From: DATFVA01 sp963745945
Lineage (GTDB): Bacteria > Bacteroidota > Ignavibacteria > Ignavibacteriales > Ignavibacteriaceae
DNA length: 64,000 bases
Assembly: GCA_963745945.1 (NCBI GenBank)
Contig: CAVUZG010000004.1
Span: forward strand, 1,736,001 to 1,800,000
Direction of reading: 5' to 3'
The notes below the pieces were generated by a model that saw only the letters and a list, made by a program, of their open reading frames with translations, was not told where the DNA came from and did no database searches. Both the position numbers and the translations under genes were made by a program. Shown one piece after another: positions 1 through 9,619 of the stretch. Positions within the stretch are counted from its first letter, which is position 1; each line of letters starts with the position of its first letter.

Positions 1-2
1 GA

Positions 3-1526
3 ATATGGGAGAAGTCATCTGTTCTTGGTAATCTGCCTGCGTGGTTTTCCACTTCGTCCAACAGGGAACGAGGAATAGGTTACAGTGTTCAAAACAATAA
101 CCCGAAATTATATGTAATTAGTAATTTAGCAAATCCCAGTGTAATTATTCTGAACGCATTAACAGGTGATTCTGTAGGAACATTAAATACAAGCGGGATC
201 AGTGGAGGATTAATTGCTCTGAATGACATTTCAACCTTTTTTATTTATCCATATTTAGACACGCGAATTTTTGCTTGTAATCTTACCGATAATGCTGCAA
301 CCTCACCATTTAAGATTTATATGTGGGAAAATGAAACTTCCGCTCCTCAGGTTATAGTCGTAGATTCAGTCTCAAATTTCAGGCTTGGAGATCATTTAAA
401 TATTTATAACGATATTGGTTTTTATAAATTTATTATAGCGGGTTCAAACACAAACAAAATTGTTGTTTATAATTCTGATACAGGCAATCCTCCTTTTACA
501 AGAAATGTAGTAACTCTTAGCGACGGAAATATGGGAAATAATTCGTCCGCAGACTTTAATTTTTTCTATCCCCCGATTCAATTTGGAGGCGGCTATTTTG
601 TAAATTCTGACGGCAATCAGCCAAAATCGTACGATTCATCAGGTGTGTTGGTAAATATTTCTGAAGATACACTGATATCATCTTCAAATAATGAGCTGAA
701 ATTTTATGCTAATGGAACTCTTTGTTGCGACAATCCTTTTTATTTAACTTATAACTATAGTGAAAATAAAGCTGAATTAGTTCATTCAGGAGGCTTAGCT
801 TTTGAAACATATTACGGAAGTACACCATCATTAGGAAGCAATTCTAATCCTGAAAATTACGGTGATGTCGAATTTACCTGGAGAACCATAGACACACTTT
901 ATGTATTCATACTTGGAGGGAACAACGGAATTGGAGCCTACTTTGCCCCGGGATTGATTATACCTGTAGAATTAACTTCTTTTAACGCAGAAACCAGTAA
1001 AGATGGAGTTGTATTAACCTGGAATACTGCAACAGAGAAGAACAATAAGGGGTTCGATGTGGAGAAGCAGAGAGCAGGGCAAGACATTTGGAAGAAGATT
1101 GGTTTTGTTGAGGGGAACGGTACGTCTACTTTAACTCATTCTTACTCATTTACAGATAAAAATATCACTTCTGGAAAATATAATTATAGGTTGAAGCAGG
1201 TGGATTTTGATGGAAGTTTTGAGTACAGTAAAGAAGTTGAAGTAGAGGTAACTGCACCGATGATATTTGCACTTGTTCAGAATTATCCTAATCCGTTCAA
1301 CCCGAGTACAACAATTGAATTCTCTTTGCCAGAAAACGTAAAGAATGTACGGTTTTCCATATACAATGTATTGGGTGAGAAAGTAGCAGAATTAGTAAAC
1401 GGATCAATGCAGGCTGGCAAATATCAATACCAGTGGAATGCGAAGGAGTTTGCTTCAGGTATATATATCTATGAATTAAAGACGGAGAAATTCATTTCGA
1501 TAAAGAAGATGATTTTATTAAAGTAA
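3..1526 (+). CDS. T9SS-secreted protein, 5' end cut by window edge
   Basis: The frame is open from the first codon at position 3, so the gene begins before the window; 507 residues are visible. The first 320 residues are beta-rich repeats ('LPAWFSTSSNRERG', 'YVISN') that resemble DUF4623-type secreted proteins, which is a guess by eye. Next comes the stalk module seen in other cargo here ('VELTSFNAETSKDGVVLTWN', 'YRLKQVDFDGSFEYS'). The last 85 residues are a T9SS type A sorting domain starting 'QNYPNPFNPSTTIEFSLP' and ending 'KKMILLK'. The product is therefore expected to cross the outer membrane through T9SS and be released or surface-attached. A hairpin terminator follows at 1565. The substrate or partner is unknown. 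Confidence 0.85.
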   Translation: MWEKSSVLGNLPAWFSTSSNRERGIGYSVQNNNPKLYVISNLANPSVIILNALTGDSVGTLNTSGISGGLIALNDISTFFIYPYLDTRIFACNLTDNAATSPFKIYMWENETSAPQVIVVDSVSNFRLGDHLNIYNDIGFYKFIIAGSNTNKIVVYNSDTGNPPFTRNVVTLSDGNMGNNSSADFNFFYPPIQFGGGYFVNSDGNQPKSYDSSGVLVNISEDTLISSSNNELKFYANGTLCCDNPFYLTYNYSENKAELVHSGGLAFETYYGSTPSLGSNSNPENYGDVEFTWRTIDTLYVFILGGNNGIGAYFAPGLIIPVELTSFNAETSKDGVVLTWNTATEKNNKGFDVEKQRAGQDIWKKIGFVEGNGTSTLTHSYSFTDKNITSGKYNYRLKQVDFDGSFEYSKEVEVEVTAPMIFALVQNYPNPFNPSTTIEFSLPENVKNVRFSIYNVLGEKVAELVNGSMQAGKYQYQWNAKEFASGIYIYELKTEKFISIKKMILLK

Positions 1527-1564
1527 CCACAAATCTCTGCAAGACGTTTCTAAAAAAAATTAAT

Positions 1565-1595
1565 CCGGTAACATCCCCGTTACTGGGTTTTTTAT
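1565..1595 (+). terminator. Rho-independent terminator
   Basis: The arms CCGGTAAC and GTTACTGG (one G-T pair) enclose ATCCCC and are followed by GTTTTTTATT. The site lies 39 bases after the stop of the upstream T9SS gene. Confidence 0.7.
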
Positions 1596-1817
1596 TGACG
1601 ATTTAACTTGAATAATTTCTAAAAATATTAAGGAAACCGATTCTATCTACAATTGAGAAAAAACCTGGGAATTCATTTGCAGTAAATCTGAAAGACAAAA
1701 TGATATGATACAGAGACAAAGTATTGAACTGCCTGCGGAAATAAGAAGGAGAAATTAATGTCCGAAGTTTCTTGAATTCCTTGATTTTTATGTTAAGAAA
1801 ATGGTAATCTGAACAAA

Positions 1818-1871
1818 ATATGGTTGGATTTTAATGAAAAAACAGCCTTCTGTAGCGTATGTATCGGGCCC
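1818..1871 (+). repeat. Dispersed 50-base motif, copy 1
   Basis: The core 'CTTCTGTAGCGTATGTATCG' followed by GGCCC also occurs near 13133 and 44280, where it forms the 3' tail of duplicated DUF3892-like units. Here only the tail is present. CTGTAG at 1849 pairs with CTACAG about 30 bases later, so a hairpin is possible. Confidence 0.6.
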
Positions 1872-2175
1872 GGAATTTGAAACTACAGGAAGAAAACTAA
1901 ATGCTAACAAAAAAATTTCCTAAAAAGGTTAGTATTATAATCAAACCATTTGGGCTCGAAAAATGAAAGTTGAAAATATATTTATAGGTTTATACTGTCG
2001 CTGATAAAAAACAAATCCTTTCCATACTAGGAATTAAGGCGTACAAGTTATCTGTATTTTACAGATCCAATAATTCTGTATCATCAGGTATAGGTTCATC
2101 AAACAACAATGATTATTCAAATAATCAATTCTTCAGTGATGGATAGCAATGTATTTCAATACTCTCAATCATAAT

Positions 2176-3528
2176 TTAATTCCTGGCATTCTTCGTGGCA
2201 TTTTTCCACTGTAGAAGTTCAGGATATTTCTGGGCAACTTCTTCTTGTTTATTTTCTAAAAGATTATTCGCCGCCGCTTCAAAAGATTGTGCCAATCCAT
2301 TTGTCGGTGCCTTTTCTATAGAAGCTCCGAGGGTTGTTTTAACTGGAATAGGATTAGAAGGAACCGATGGGATATCGTTTCTGGAGGTTTGAAGATTTAA
2401 TGTTTTTGAAATACTTTCAAACCCTTTTCTGGCTTCAACTTCTTTAGAGTATGGTTTTCCCGGAGTTAATAGTTCGGCTAAAAACTGTAGTACAGATGTA
2501 TGGTCAAATTGCAGATGATTCACAGAGTTCTTTTCGACATATGGCGATATAATAATTCCGGGAATTCTTGGACCTGCAGAATCAAACTTGTGTGACGGAT
2601 TTCCATTTATGGTATAACCTATATGCGGAGGAGGTACGTGGTCCCAAAATCCACCGTGTTCATCGTAGAATAAAATCATAACTGTATCCTTCCATTTCTC
2701 CGGATTAGCAGTCGCAGATTCATAAGTCCTTCTTAGAAATTCTTCACCCCATCCGATTGCCAAAGGAGCGTGATTATCATTTGGACGATCAGATCCAATG
2801 TGTGGTGCATCCTGATAAGTTGGTTCTATGATGATGACTTGAGGGCTTGAGGAAACGGATTCATTTACAATATCATAATGAAAGTTCTCATAGTCTTTAA
2901 ATTTTTTACTAAAGACGAAATCCCAAAGATGTGGGTAGATTGTGAAGAAAGAAAATCCATCGTGATAAACTCTCCAATTTATTGAGTTTCTTTCAAACCA
3001 GTCAAATATACTATCATCAATCGATATCAATCCTGTTTCTGTAGTAAAAATATTGGATGAACCAGTAAATGCAATCGTTCTATTTGGTTGAGTGCTGGTT
3101 GGTAATGATGCAAACCATCTATCACAGACACAGAAATTTTGAGCTAAAAAACTAGATATTGGAGCCTGATCAGTTGTGAAGAATCCCATGGGTTCGCTTT
3201 TGGGGTTAGGTTTTGCACCTGTAGCTTTTATATAGGCCTCAACAAAACCCGACATTGAATACTCTTTTCTAACATTAGACCAGGCAAGTTGAGTTCCAAC
3301 ATAATCATACTCGTGAGGCAAATCGAAAGGAAGCATTCCATCTTTCATTTTATAAGGATTGTAAGCATCACCTTTATATAAGTTTTCATATTGTTTAAGA
3401 GGTGATTTAATCCCATCAACATCTTTATTGAGACCTTGATAACTAAGGTGACCCAGTAAATGATCAAAGGAACGATTTTCAAACATTAAAAGAATTACAG
3501 TTTTAATTTTTTCGTTTAATACTGGCAT
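2176..3528 (-). CDS. Phospholipase C-type phosphoesterase
   Basis: A 450-residue member of the phosphoesterase family that holds bacterial phospholipases C and AcpA-type acid phosphatases; it is expected to hydrolyse a phosphoester such as a phospholipid head group. Family motifs are visible in order: 'ENRSFDHLLG' near the N terminus, 'TQPNR' (the threonine is the expected nucleophile), 'DEHGGFWDHVPPP', 'GPRIPGIIISPY' and 'FDHTSVLQF'. The start at 3528 is chosen because AAGGTGA sits 7 bases upstream; an upstream in-frame ATG at 3546 would overlap the previous gene. It is the last gene of a three-gene operon whose other two products carry export signals, yet this one shows no signal peptide, which is odd for the family. 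Confidence 0.85.
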   Translation of the reverse strand: MPVLNEKIKTVILLMFENRSFDHLLGHLSYQGLNKDVDGIKSPLKQYENLYKGDAYNPYKMKDGMLPFDLPHEYDYVGTQLAWSNVRKEYSMSGFVEAYIKATGAKPNPKSEPMGFFTTDQAPISSFLAQNFCVCDRWFASLPTSTQPNRTIAFTGSSNIFTTETGLISIDDSIFDWFERNSINWRVYHDGFSFFTIYPHLWDFVFSKKFKDYENFHYDIVNESVSSSPQVIIIEPTYQDAPHIGSDRPNDNHAPLAIGWGEEFLRRTYESATANPEKWKDTVMILFYDEHGGFWDHVPPPHIGYTINGNPSHKFDSAGPRIPGIIISPYVEKNSVNHLQFDHTSVLQFLAELLTPGKPYSKEVEARKGFESISKTLNLQTSRNDIPSVPSNPIPVKTTLGASIEKAPTNGLAQSFEAAANNLLENKQEEVAQKYPELLQWKNATKNARN

Positions 3529-3535
3529 TATAAAA

Positions 3536-4168
3536 TCACCTTTCATATTTAATGGTTATTTTCAGTTTAAGACTTACAGGTAAATCCGTATTAGAAATTT
3601 TTTCCTGTTCGGTCAGTAGAGATTTAATTGACCAATAGCCTTGAACGGGAGTACCTTCAAAAACTTTACTTGGGGTACCTTCTGAATCTAAGTTTGCATT
3701 TCTATCAGAATGACCTACCATCAAATCTCTGCCAGATAAAGAACTTACTTCAACAACACGGAAATGTTCATTCCATCTTTCAGGGTTTTTCTTACCCTCA
3801 GCAACCAGAGTGTCGCCGTGTAGATCAGTGGGAAATGTAATCTGTGTATTGGATGTTTCAGGAACAAGAGTCACCTGAATAGGTTGGACGACTTTTTTCC
3901 CGCCTTTTTCTACTACTAATTTAAACTCAATAAGTTTTGAATTAATATCTTGATTGACATTGTTATCACTCGAATCATTAAGTGAATAAACTAGTAAAGT
4001 AGGGGTGCCACTAATATCCCAGCTAACTTTTAATGTGTCATTTTCGGTAGCTGTTAAGGGAGTTATATTAAATGAAGAAATCGAAGGTCCGCAACTAAAA
4101 ACTGAACTACTTAGAAGAATTACAACTGTATAAAAAAGAATATTAATTTGTTTAAAACGACTATTCAT
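3536..4168 (-). CDS. Lipoprotein of unknown function
   Basis: 210 residues. The N terminus has a lipoprotein signal ending 'SSSVFSCGP', so cysteine 26 should be lipidated. The mature part begins with an Ig-like stretch ('FNITPLTATENDTLKVSWDI'), then a beta-rich region without a motif I recognise. Its TGA stop lies inside the ribosome-binding site of the phosphoesterase gene 7 bases further on, so the two are probably translated as a coupled pair. A role in holding or helping the phosphoesterase at the membrane is an inference from this arrangement only. Confidence 0.7.
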   Translation of the reverse strand: MNSRFKQINILFYTVVILLSSSVFSCGPSISSFNITPLTATENDTLKVSWDISGTPTLLVYSLNDSSDNNVNQDINSKLIEFKLVVEKGGKKVVQPIQVTLVPETSNTQITFPTDLHGDTLVAEGKKNPERWNEHFRVVEVSSLSGRDLMVGHSDRNANLDSEGTPSKVFEGTPVQGYWSIKSLLTEQEKISNTDLPVSLKLKITIKYER

Positions 4169-4196
4169 AATAAGTCCTCAATTATAAGTAAATCAT

Positions 4197-5108
4197 TTAA
4201 TTATCAAATGTGGCTACAATTATCATCTCTACTGGTAAATTCCACTCTAACATATATGGACTTTCATTTGAATGTTTAATCCGGTAGCTGATTAAAGCAA
4301 GATTAATTCGAGGTATCCCAATTACGTGCATCTTATCGCCTTTGTTCAAATCTTTCACTTTCAACTCTGCCTCTGAATCCTTGGGGAATGCCAATCTCAT
4401 TTTATGAACTATTATTTTGCCTTCCTTATCTAAGATTCGACAAAATAAGAACCTACCATCACTAGTTATGAATTGACTTGAGTCCGTGACTTCAATCCAG
4501 AATTCGGCATAATTATACCCAACTCCGCGTGTTTCAATAAGAACTTTTTCTCCCAAATCTTCTAACTTGCAAAAAGTATGAGAGTACTTATCAAACGCAT
4601 CATCAGAAACTTTATATTGATATCCAACTATGGGTGTTAATGAATTTAATATTTCTTTATCAGCAACATTAGTTATTGGATGGATTTCAAAAACGTGGGC
4701 TGGATTTGTATTTATTATCTGGGGAATTTCAACTCCCTGTTCCTGTTTATCATTGCCTGAATGTTCGCACCAAATTCTCCAAGCTCCTTTCATTTGAACC
4801 ATATTTGATGTCCCTTCAAAAGATCTCAGTATGTCAATGGCTTCACCTTGATATTTTGCATTCATTATTTCCGCAACAATCGGCAAACCAACCCTGTTCG
4901 AATACCCGGCTATATGCATATCTCCATCAGCAGAAGGTGAATTGGGGTGATAGTGCATCTTAACGACAATATAATCAAGAGTATAACTTATCCGATCTTT
5001 GAGAGTGTCAACAAAGCTTTTTCTTAAAATTATATCAATCTGTGAGAAGGTAGTAGCAGTAAAAGAGAAAAGTAAAACGATAAGATAGAAACTATGACTT
5101 TTTTTCAT
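4197..5108 (-). CDS. Secreted protein of unknown function, first gene of phosphoesterase operon
   Basis: 303 residues from the chosen ATG at 5108; an ATG at 5126 is possible, but AGAGG fits the later start better. A Sec signal peptide (MKKSHSFYLIVLLFSFTATTFSQ split after the last serine-glutamine) precedes a beta-rich body. A conspicuous segment 'HYHPNSPSADGDMHIAG' contains several His and Asp residues that could bind metal, but I do not recognise the family. The gene sits 28 bases upstream of the lipoprotein gene and reads in the same direction, so it is likely the first cistron of the phosphoesterase operon. Confidence 0.7.
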   Translation of the reverse strand: MKKSHSFYLIVLLFSFTATTFSQIDIILRKSFVDTLKDRISYTLDYIVVKMHYHPNSPSADGDMHIAGYSNRVGLPIVAEIMNAKYQGEAIDILRSFEGTSNMVQMKGAWRIWCEHSGNDKQEQGVEIPQIINTNPAHVFEIHPITNVADKEILNSLTPIVGYQYKVSDDAFDKYSHTFCKLEDLGEKVLIETRGVGYNYAEFWIEVTDSSQFITSDGRFLFCRILDKEGKIIVHKMRLAFPKDSEAELKVKDLNKGDKMHVIGIPRINLALISYRIKHSNESPYMLEWNLPVEMIIVATFDN

Positions 5109-6235
5109 CATTACCTCTACTTTCATTATGACAAAGTTTTTACAATTTTATTCACAAAAGCAAGTTCTTAAAAAATGTAGGGAAATATTTCGGCAGAAAA
5201 ATCAGTATAATTACGGAAAATGGTTTTTTCAAATTTAATCTAATGGCCTTCCAGATAAATCAACAAAATCAGATAACATTATCGGTTCACTTATTTTCAG
5301 ATTCTATTAACACTAAGATTGGGAACTGTTCTCTTGGCGACGATTTAAGAAGCGTGAATCACGAAATACTTACTTTTATAAAGTGCATACCTATCATTTA
5401 GTTCTGATGTGGGATTTTTCGCTAGTAATTTCCCCTTTTTCAGAAACACCAAACATATAAGGTCCGTTGTCTCTCAATTCTTTTAGGGAATCTCTTATTG
5501 AAATTGGCCTTACTGTGATTGAAGCTCCTCTCAATATTTTTTTAAGATTTCAATTATAATAAATATAGGTTTTGTTAATACGATAATAAGTGTACACCAA
5601 AAAATATCCAATAAATTATAGCATAAATAGGGATTGGATCTTCACTAAGTGCAAACACTCTCAAAATGATTTTTTTAACAATTGCTAAGAATCAAGACAA
5701 AATAATTATTACTGAATTTAGTCCCATTTTTTAGAAGGTCTTAAACTATGCAGGATGATTAAGTTAGCCCAACAAGTTAACCATAGATTATTTTTATTGG
5801 CAAACATTTATTGAGAGTCAAGCTTGTAAAAGAGCGAACAATTAAAGTTTAACTCTTTCAATATTCAATTTATGCCGTGCTCTCACTACGTAATTATACT
5901 GAAATATTTCACCTTTTATTTGGATATATTAAAAATATAACTTTATCCTTTCCTCTCCTGTTCTGATTCTTCTTCCTAACTGATTTCAAGGACTCCTAAA
6001 TAAGTGCGGGTGAAAATGGAATAATTACCTTAAAAATTTATTTGTTCATAACCCCTTTTTTTTTTGAAAGAGAATAACTGTTTATAATGTATAATGATTT
6101 ACGTATTCACCTTTTATACTAATTATTTTCAATGAATTACAAGAAGCGAAATGATGCAAAGCAATCAAATATGAAGTGTCGAATAAATTAAATATTATAA
6201 AATTATTCTTTTCTAAATATTCAGGGAGGTGTTAA
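5109..6235. other. 1.1-kb gap, possibly with decayed coding sequence
   Basis: No intact gene is supported. On the minus strand about 5394-5560 an open frame of about 50 codons reads 'RPISIRDSLKELRDNGPYMF' and ends at TGA, and a further short frame reads 'DFVDLSGRPLD' near 5220-5265. Together they look like a decayed protein-coding gene, but I cannot name it. On the plus strand a 52-codon frame at 5243-5401 has no ribosome-binding site. The last 200 bases are very AT-rich and probably hold the promoter of the next operon. Confidence 0.4.
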
Positions 6236-7231
6236 GTGAAAAAACATATATATGATATTGCTGAAAGAGTTATTCTTTTCAGGCTGCTCTATAACTGTGA
6301 ACTAATGTATGACTACCTTACTGAAACAGGTAAGAATGTTCCTGAGGACATCGGGACCAAGCTATCTGTTATTAACCTTAAAACTGCTCCGATAATTGCT
6401 GAGTACAAAGCAAAAAAAGAATCAGATACAGCCGATGGCGAGCCCGAACGTGTACTCCGGGTAGCTATTGCAAAAGCATTGGAAGGTGATAAAGAGACTA
6501 TCACAAATATCTTTAATGAACTAGTAAGCAAGTGTAAACCTGCAACACCCTGTACTCTTGAAAATACTATACCAACAGATAAAATGTTTATCTGGTTTGG
6601 TTCTAAATTTATCAGGTTCATCCGGGATGTCTGGCTACTAAGTATATTTTTTCTAGCTGGGTATGTTATCACTGGATCTTTTAGTGTAATAAAGGAAAAC
6701 CAGGGTGATCAATTCTACCTTCAGTTACTTTTGTTCTTCTCAGCTGGATTAGGAGCTTGTCTTTATGCTTTAACTACATCTAAGAGATATATCATAGCCC
6801 GTACTTTCGATAATAAATATATCACCCACTATTATAACAGGATAATAATTGGTTTAATAACAGGGTTTATCCTGGCAAATATTATTGACGCTTCTTTCTT
6901 TACAAGTAATGCGGCAGGGCAAAATATTGTGGAGAAGATAACTCCTTCTCTGCTTGCGCTGCTTGGTGGATTTTCAGCTGAAGCTGTAATAAAGATCTTA
7001 AACCGGATTGTTGCTATGATTACAACCCTGGTTGAAGGTGATGTAAAGGATCTCTTAGATACCAAAGAGCAGGAAATAAAAAGCAGATTTCAAGCACAAA
7101 AGGTTAAACAGAATATGGATTCTGTTATAGATCTTAAATCTAACCTGGAATCCTCGAAGATTAACAAGGATTCAGACTTGTATAAAAAAATTGATGGGGT
7201 AATCAACAAGATGATGGAGGAAACTTCCTAA
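6236..7231 (+). CDS. Four-helix membrane protein of unknown function, operon gene 1
   Basis: 331 residues, GTG start with a strong GGAGGTG 5 bases upstream. Residues 1-130 are hydrophilic and helical, probably cytoplasmic. Membrane segments are visible at about 131-151, 160-181, 201-221 and 236-262 ('PSLLALLGGFSAEAVIKIL'). A charged helical C-terminal tail follows ('TKEQEIKSRFQAQKVKQ'). I do not recognise the family and see no catalytic motif. It begins a three-gene operon with a lipoprotein and a small helical protein, all three with strong Shine-Dalgarno sites. The Gly-rich fourth segment and paired soluble ends suggest a membrane sensor or channel-like role; this is speculation. Confidence 0.75.
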   Translation: MKKHIYDIAERVILFRLLYNCELMYDYLTETGKNVPEDIGTKLSVINLKTAPIIAEYKAKKESDTADGEPERVLRVAIAKALEGDKETITNIFNELVSKCKPATPCTLENTIPTDKMFIWFGSKFIRFIRDVWLLSIFFLAGYVITGSFSVIKENQGDQFYLQLLLFFSAGLGACLYALTTSKRYIIARTFDNKYITHYYNRIIIGLITGFILANIIDASFFTSNAAGQNIVEKITPSLLALLGGFSAEAVIKILNRIVAMITTLVEGDVKDLLDTKEQEIKSRFQAQKVKQNMDSVIDLKSNLESSKINKDSDLYKKIDGVINKMMEETS

Positions 7232-7294
7232 TAATTTTTTTTCGGCTGGGCTATCACACTATTTAATAAAGTAATACAAATAAGGAGGTTAATT

Positions 7295-7753
7295 TTGATA
7301 AATAAAAAACTATTCGTCTTAACTGTCTTTGCGATTATTGTTTTCGCAAGCGGATGCAGAATTACACTTATACCGCCATATGATGAGCAGCTTGCAGATC
7401 AGATCGAAACAACCGCTAAAGAAGTCGATTTGTTTTATCTGGATATACAAGAGACAACATCAAATGAAAATGGTGAAAGAGCTTATTCAAATTTTGCCGG
7501 GCAATATGCCGGTATTGAAGCAGAGCTAAACTCTCTGTTATATAAGAATAAGATCAGACCACTGAATGAAAACTCTACCCGAATCTGTGAAATTACACTT
7601 GATCTTTGGAAGAAGTATAAGAATGAACATAAAGAAGATAATAAGATAAGTGATGGTGTGATTGAACTGAATCGTCTCACTTTTAATGATTTATTCTTTG
7701 CAATGCAGGTTGCAGAAAAAGCAAAAGACATAGAAAATAATCCGCCAAACTAA
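7295..7753 (+). CDS. Small lipoprotein of unknown function, operon gene 2
   Basis: 152 residues, TTG start with AAGGAGG 6 bases upstream. The signal ends 'IIVFASGCRI', giving a lipidated cysteine at residue 21. The mature part is almost wholly helical and charged ('DQIETTAKEVDLFYLDIQE', 'KAKDIENN'), with the look of a short coiled-coil bundle. It is 63 bases after the membrane protein gene and 12 bases before the next. No family is recognised. It probably sits on the periplasmic side of a membrane and may touch the membrane protein encoded upstream. Confidence 0.7.
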   Translation: MINKKLFVLTVFAIIVFASGCRITLIPPYDEQLADQIETTAKEVDLFYLDIQETTSNENGERAYSNFAGQYAGIEAELNSLLYKNKIRPLNENSTRICEITLDLWKKYKNEHKEDNKISDGVIELNRLTFNDLFFAMQVAEKAKDIENNPPN

Positions 7754-7765
7754 ATAGGAGGCAAT

Positions 7766-8092
7766 ATGAATTTTGATATAAATGAAGTGCTGTCTCAAAT
7801 GGCATCTGCTGTTAAAGATGTTGTTGCAGATAACTGGAATGAGGCTAAATCGGTTGTTAATCAGTTTTTGCAGAATAGAAAAGAGAGACTAGAGTTGTTG
7901 GCTCAATTGAGAATGTCCGGGGATTTAACTCAAAAAAGATTTGAATCAAGACTTGAGGATGAAAAGTTAATTGCAGAGGCAGAGTTTCACGCAGTTGCGG
8001 TAATATCAAAAGCTACTGCCCAGGAAGCAGCTAATGCAGCAATTAAAGTTTTGACTGATACAGTTAATGTGGCAATAAAAGGTTTATTATAA
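7766..8092 (+). CDS. Small helical protein of unknown function, operon gene 3
   Basis: 108 residues with AGGAGG 6 bases before the ATG. It is soluble and fully helical, with no signal peptide. Its second half ('RLEDEKLIAEAEFHAVAVIS' and then an alanine-rich segment) resembles a hypothetical-protein family I have seen in varied bacteria but that has no assigned role. A near-identical copy of this second half survives as a fragment at 33946-34108, so the gene has been duplicated at least once in this genome. Its place in the operon suggests it works with the membrane protein and the lipoprotein. Confidence 0.7.
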   Translation: MNFDINEVLSQMASAVKDVVADNWNEAKSVVNQFLQNRKERLELLAQLRMSGDLTQKRFESRLEDEKLIAEAEFHAVAVISKATAQEAANAAIKVLTDTVNVAIKGLL

Positions 8093-8288
8093 AACTACTG
8101 CTCGTTAATTAACATTAAGAATGTTTTTCTATAACAATTACTTTTAAAGTTAATAAAAAAATAATTTGACTTTTTAATTTTTTTTATTCAATTTACTGTT
8201 GCGCTCACTAGGGTACTTTGAAAACGGGTCTCAGAACTACTTCAATTTCTGCACCTGTTGATTTTTACTAAAAAGATTCGGGGTTTTT

Positions 8289-9602
8289 ATGAAAGGATCT
8301 CTTTTAGTCCTCACATTGGTATTTATGTCTCTTGTGTTGTTTTCCTGTAAAAAGGATAATCCCATTCCACCTGATGAACAGCCCAAAATAAATTTAACTT
8401 TAGAAGACACAAGCTGCACAGAAGCGTGGCTGAAGTTAACTACTGCAAATATTAATTTACCAGCAGAAGCAACATTAAAGCAGGATGATAATGTTATTCA
8501 GACTATCAGTCTGAGCATTGTCGATACATTGCTTTACGTTGATTCTCTACTTCCCAACACAAACTACCGGTATCAAGTATCCAGCGTTGAGCAGGTATCC
8601 AGCAACGAGCTTAGCGTTACAACACTGGATACAACTAGTAACAACTTCTCTTGGCAGAAATTTTATTTTGGAGATTCGGGAAGTAATATATTTTACGACT
8701 GTGCTTTTATTTCTAACAATAATATTTGGTGTGCTGGTATTATAAATGTGCTTGATACAATATATAATGCCGTGCATTGGGATGGAAATGAATGGGAGTT
8801 GAAAAGGATCTATTTTCCAACTGTATGCGGATCAACAAACCAAACTCCATACCCATCTAGTTCTATATTTGCATTTGAGGATGGGAAAATTTGGATGAGT
8901 TCTTCAGGAAATAAGATTGCTATTCTTCAAAATAATATTCAGGTAAATCAACTTTGCTTACCCTCAAATGTTTCAATGTCAATTAACAAAATCTGGGGAA
9001 CAAGCAGCGATGATTTATATGTTGTAGGTGACAGCGGCAATATTGCACACTTCCAAAATGGTAACTGGAGAAAAATAGAAAGCGGTACAAACCTTTCAAT
9101 CAATGATATTTATGGGGCCCAGAATTCACTAACAGGAGAACAGGAAATCCTTTGTGTGGCTGATGATCCATATTTTCAACAGCCAGTTCAGGTAATAAAA
9201 GTAAATGACAATAACACATCGGAACTATTATCTAATACTGGTCTTGGGATTTCCATTGGTTCAGTCTGGTTCAATCCGGGAATAAGATATTATATAGTAG
9301 GTAACGGGTTATATGAAAAAAATTATCCCGTTTCAAATCAGTGGTTTGATTTGAACCATAATAGGAACTTAACTGATAACTATATGAATTTTATAAGAGG
9401 TAATGGGTTAAATGATATTATTGTTGTTGGAGCATTTGGAGAAGTGCTTCATTTTAACGGCATAAAATGGGAAAGTATTAAAAATAACGAAACATCTTTG
9501 ATCTATGGGTCTTATTATAAAGTTGCTGTAGAAGGGAATATGATTGTCGCTGTTGGTTACGATCAGAACCAGGCGGTTGTACTCTTAGGGCATCATCAAT
9601 AA
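8289..9602 (+). CDS. Lipoprotein with fibronectin-like and propeller-like regions
   Basis: 437 residues. The signal ends 'LVLFSCKKD', placing a lipidated cysteine at residue 20. Residues about 35-115 form a fibronectin type III-like module ('SLLPNTNYRYQVSSVE'). The rest has repeats of the kind 'IWGTSSDDLYVVGDSGNIAH' and 'DIIVVGAFGEVLHFNGIKW', typical of beta-propeller surface lipoproteins in this lineage that are often misnamed glucosyltransferases. The next gene begins 17 bases downstream on the same strand, so the two probably form an operon. No catalytic residues are visible; binding or adhesion is the likelier role. Confidence 0.75.
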   Translation: MKGSLLVLTLVFMSLVLFSCKKDNPIPPDEQPKINLTLEDTSCTEAWLKLTTANINLPAEATLKQDDNVIQTISLSIVDTLLYVDSLLPNTNYRYQVSSVEQVSSNELSVTTLDTTSNNFSWQKFYFGDSGSNIFYDCAFISNNNIWCAGIINVLDTIYNAVHWDGNEWELKRIYFPTVCGSTNQTPYPSSSIFAFEDGKIWMSSSGNKIAILQNNIQVNQLCLPSNVSMSINKIWGTSSDDLYVVGDSGNIAHFQNGNWRKIESGTNLSINDIYGAQNSLTGEQEILCVADDPYFQQPVQVIKVNDNNTSELLSNTGLGISIGSVWFNPGIRYYIVGNGLYEKNYPVSNQWFDLNHNRNLTDNYMNFIRGNGLNDIIVVGAFGEVLHFNGIKWESIKNNETSLIYGSYYKVAVEGNMIVAVGYDQNQAVVLLGHHQ

Positions 9603-9619
9603 TAAAAAGAGGGCACCTT

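Larger units (their letters stand above)
1527..2175. other. 650-base gap without a convincing gene
   Basis: It contains the terminator at 1565 and one copy of a dispersed motif at 1818-1871. The rest is AT-rich with frequent stops in all frames. It separates two convergent transcription units. Confidence 0.6.

Noticed and set aside
5243..5401. A 52-codon plus-strand frame
   Set aside because: No ribosome-binding site and no protein-like pattern; it overlaps the more protein-like decayed frame on the other strand.
6236..8092. A known phage-defence or toxin-antitoxin module
   Set aside because: No nuclease, kinase, nucleotidyltransferase, toxin or antitoxin motif is visible in any of the three proteins.
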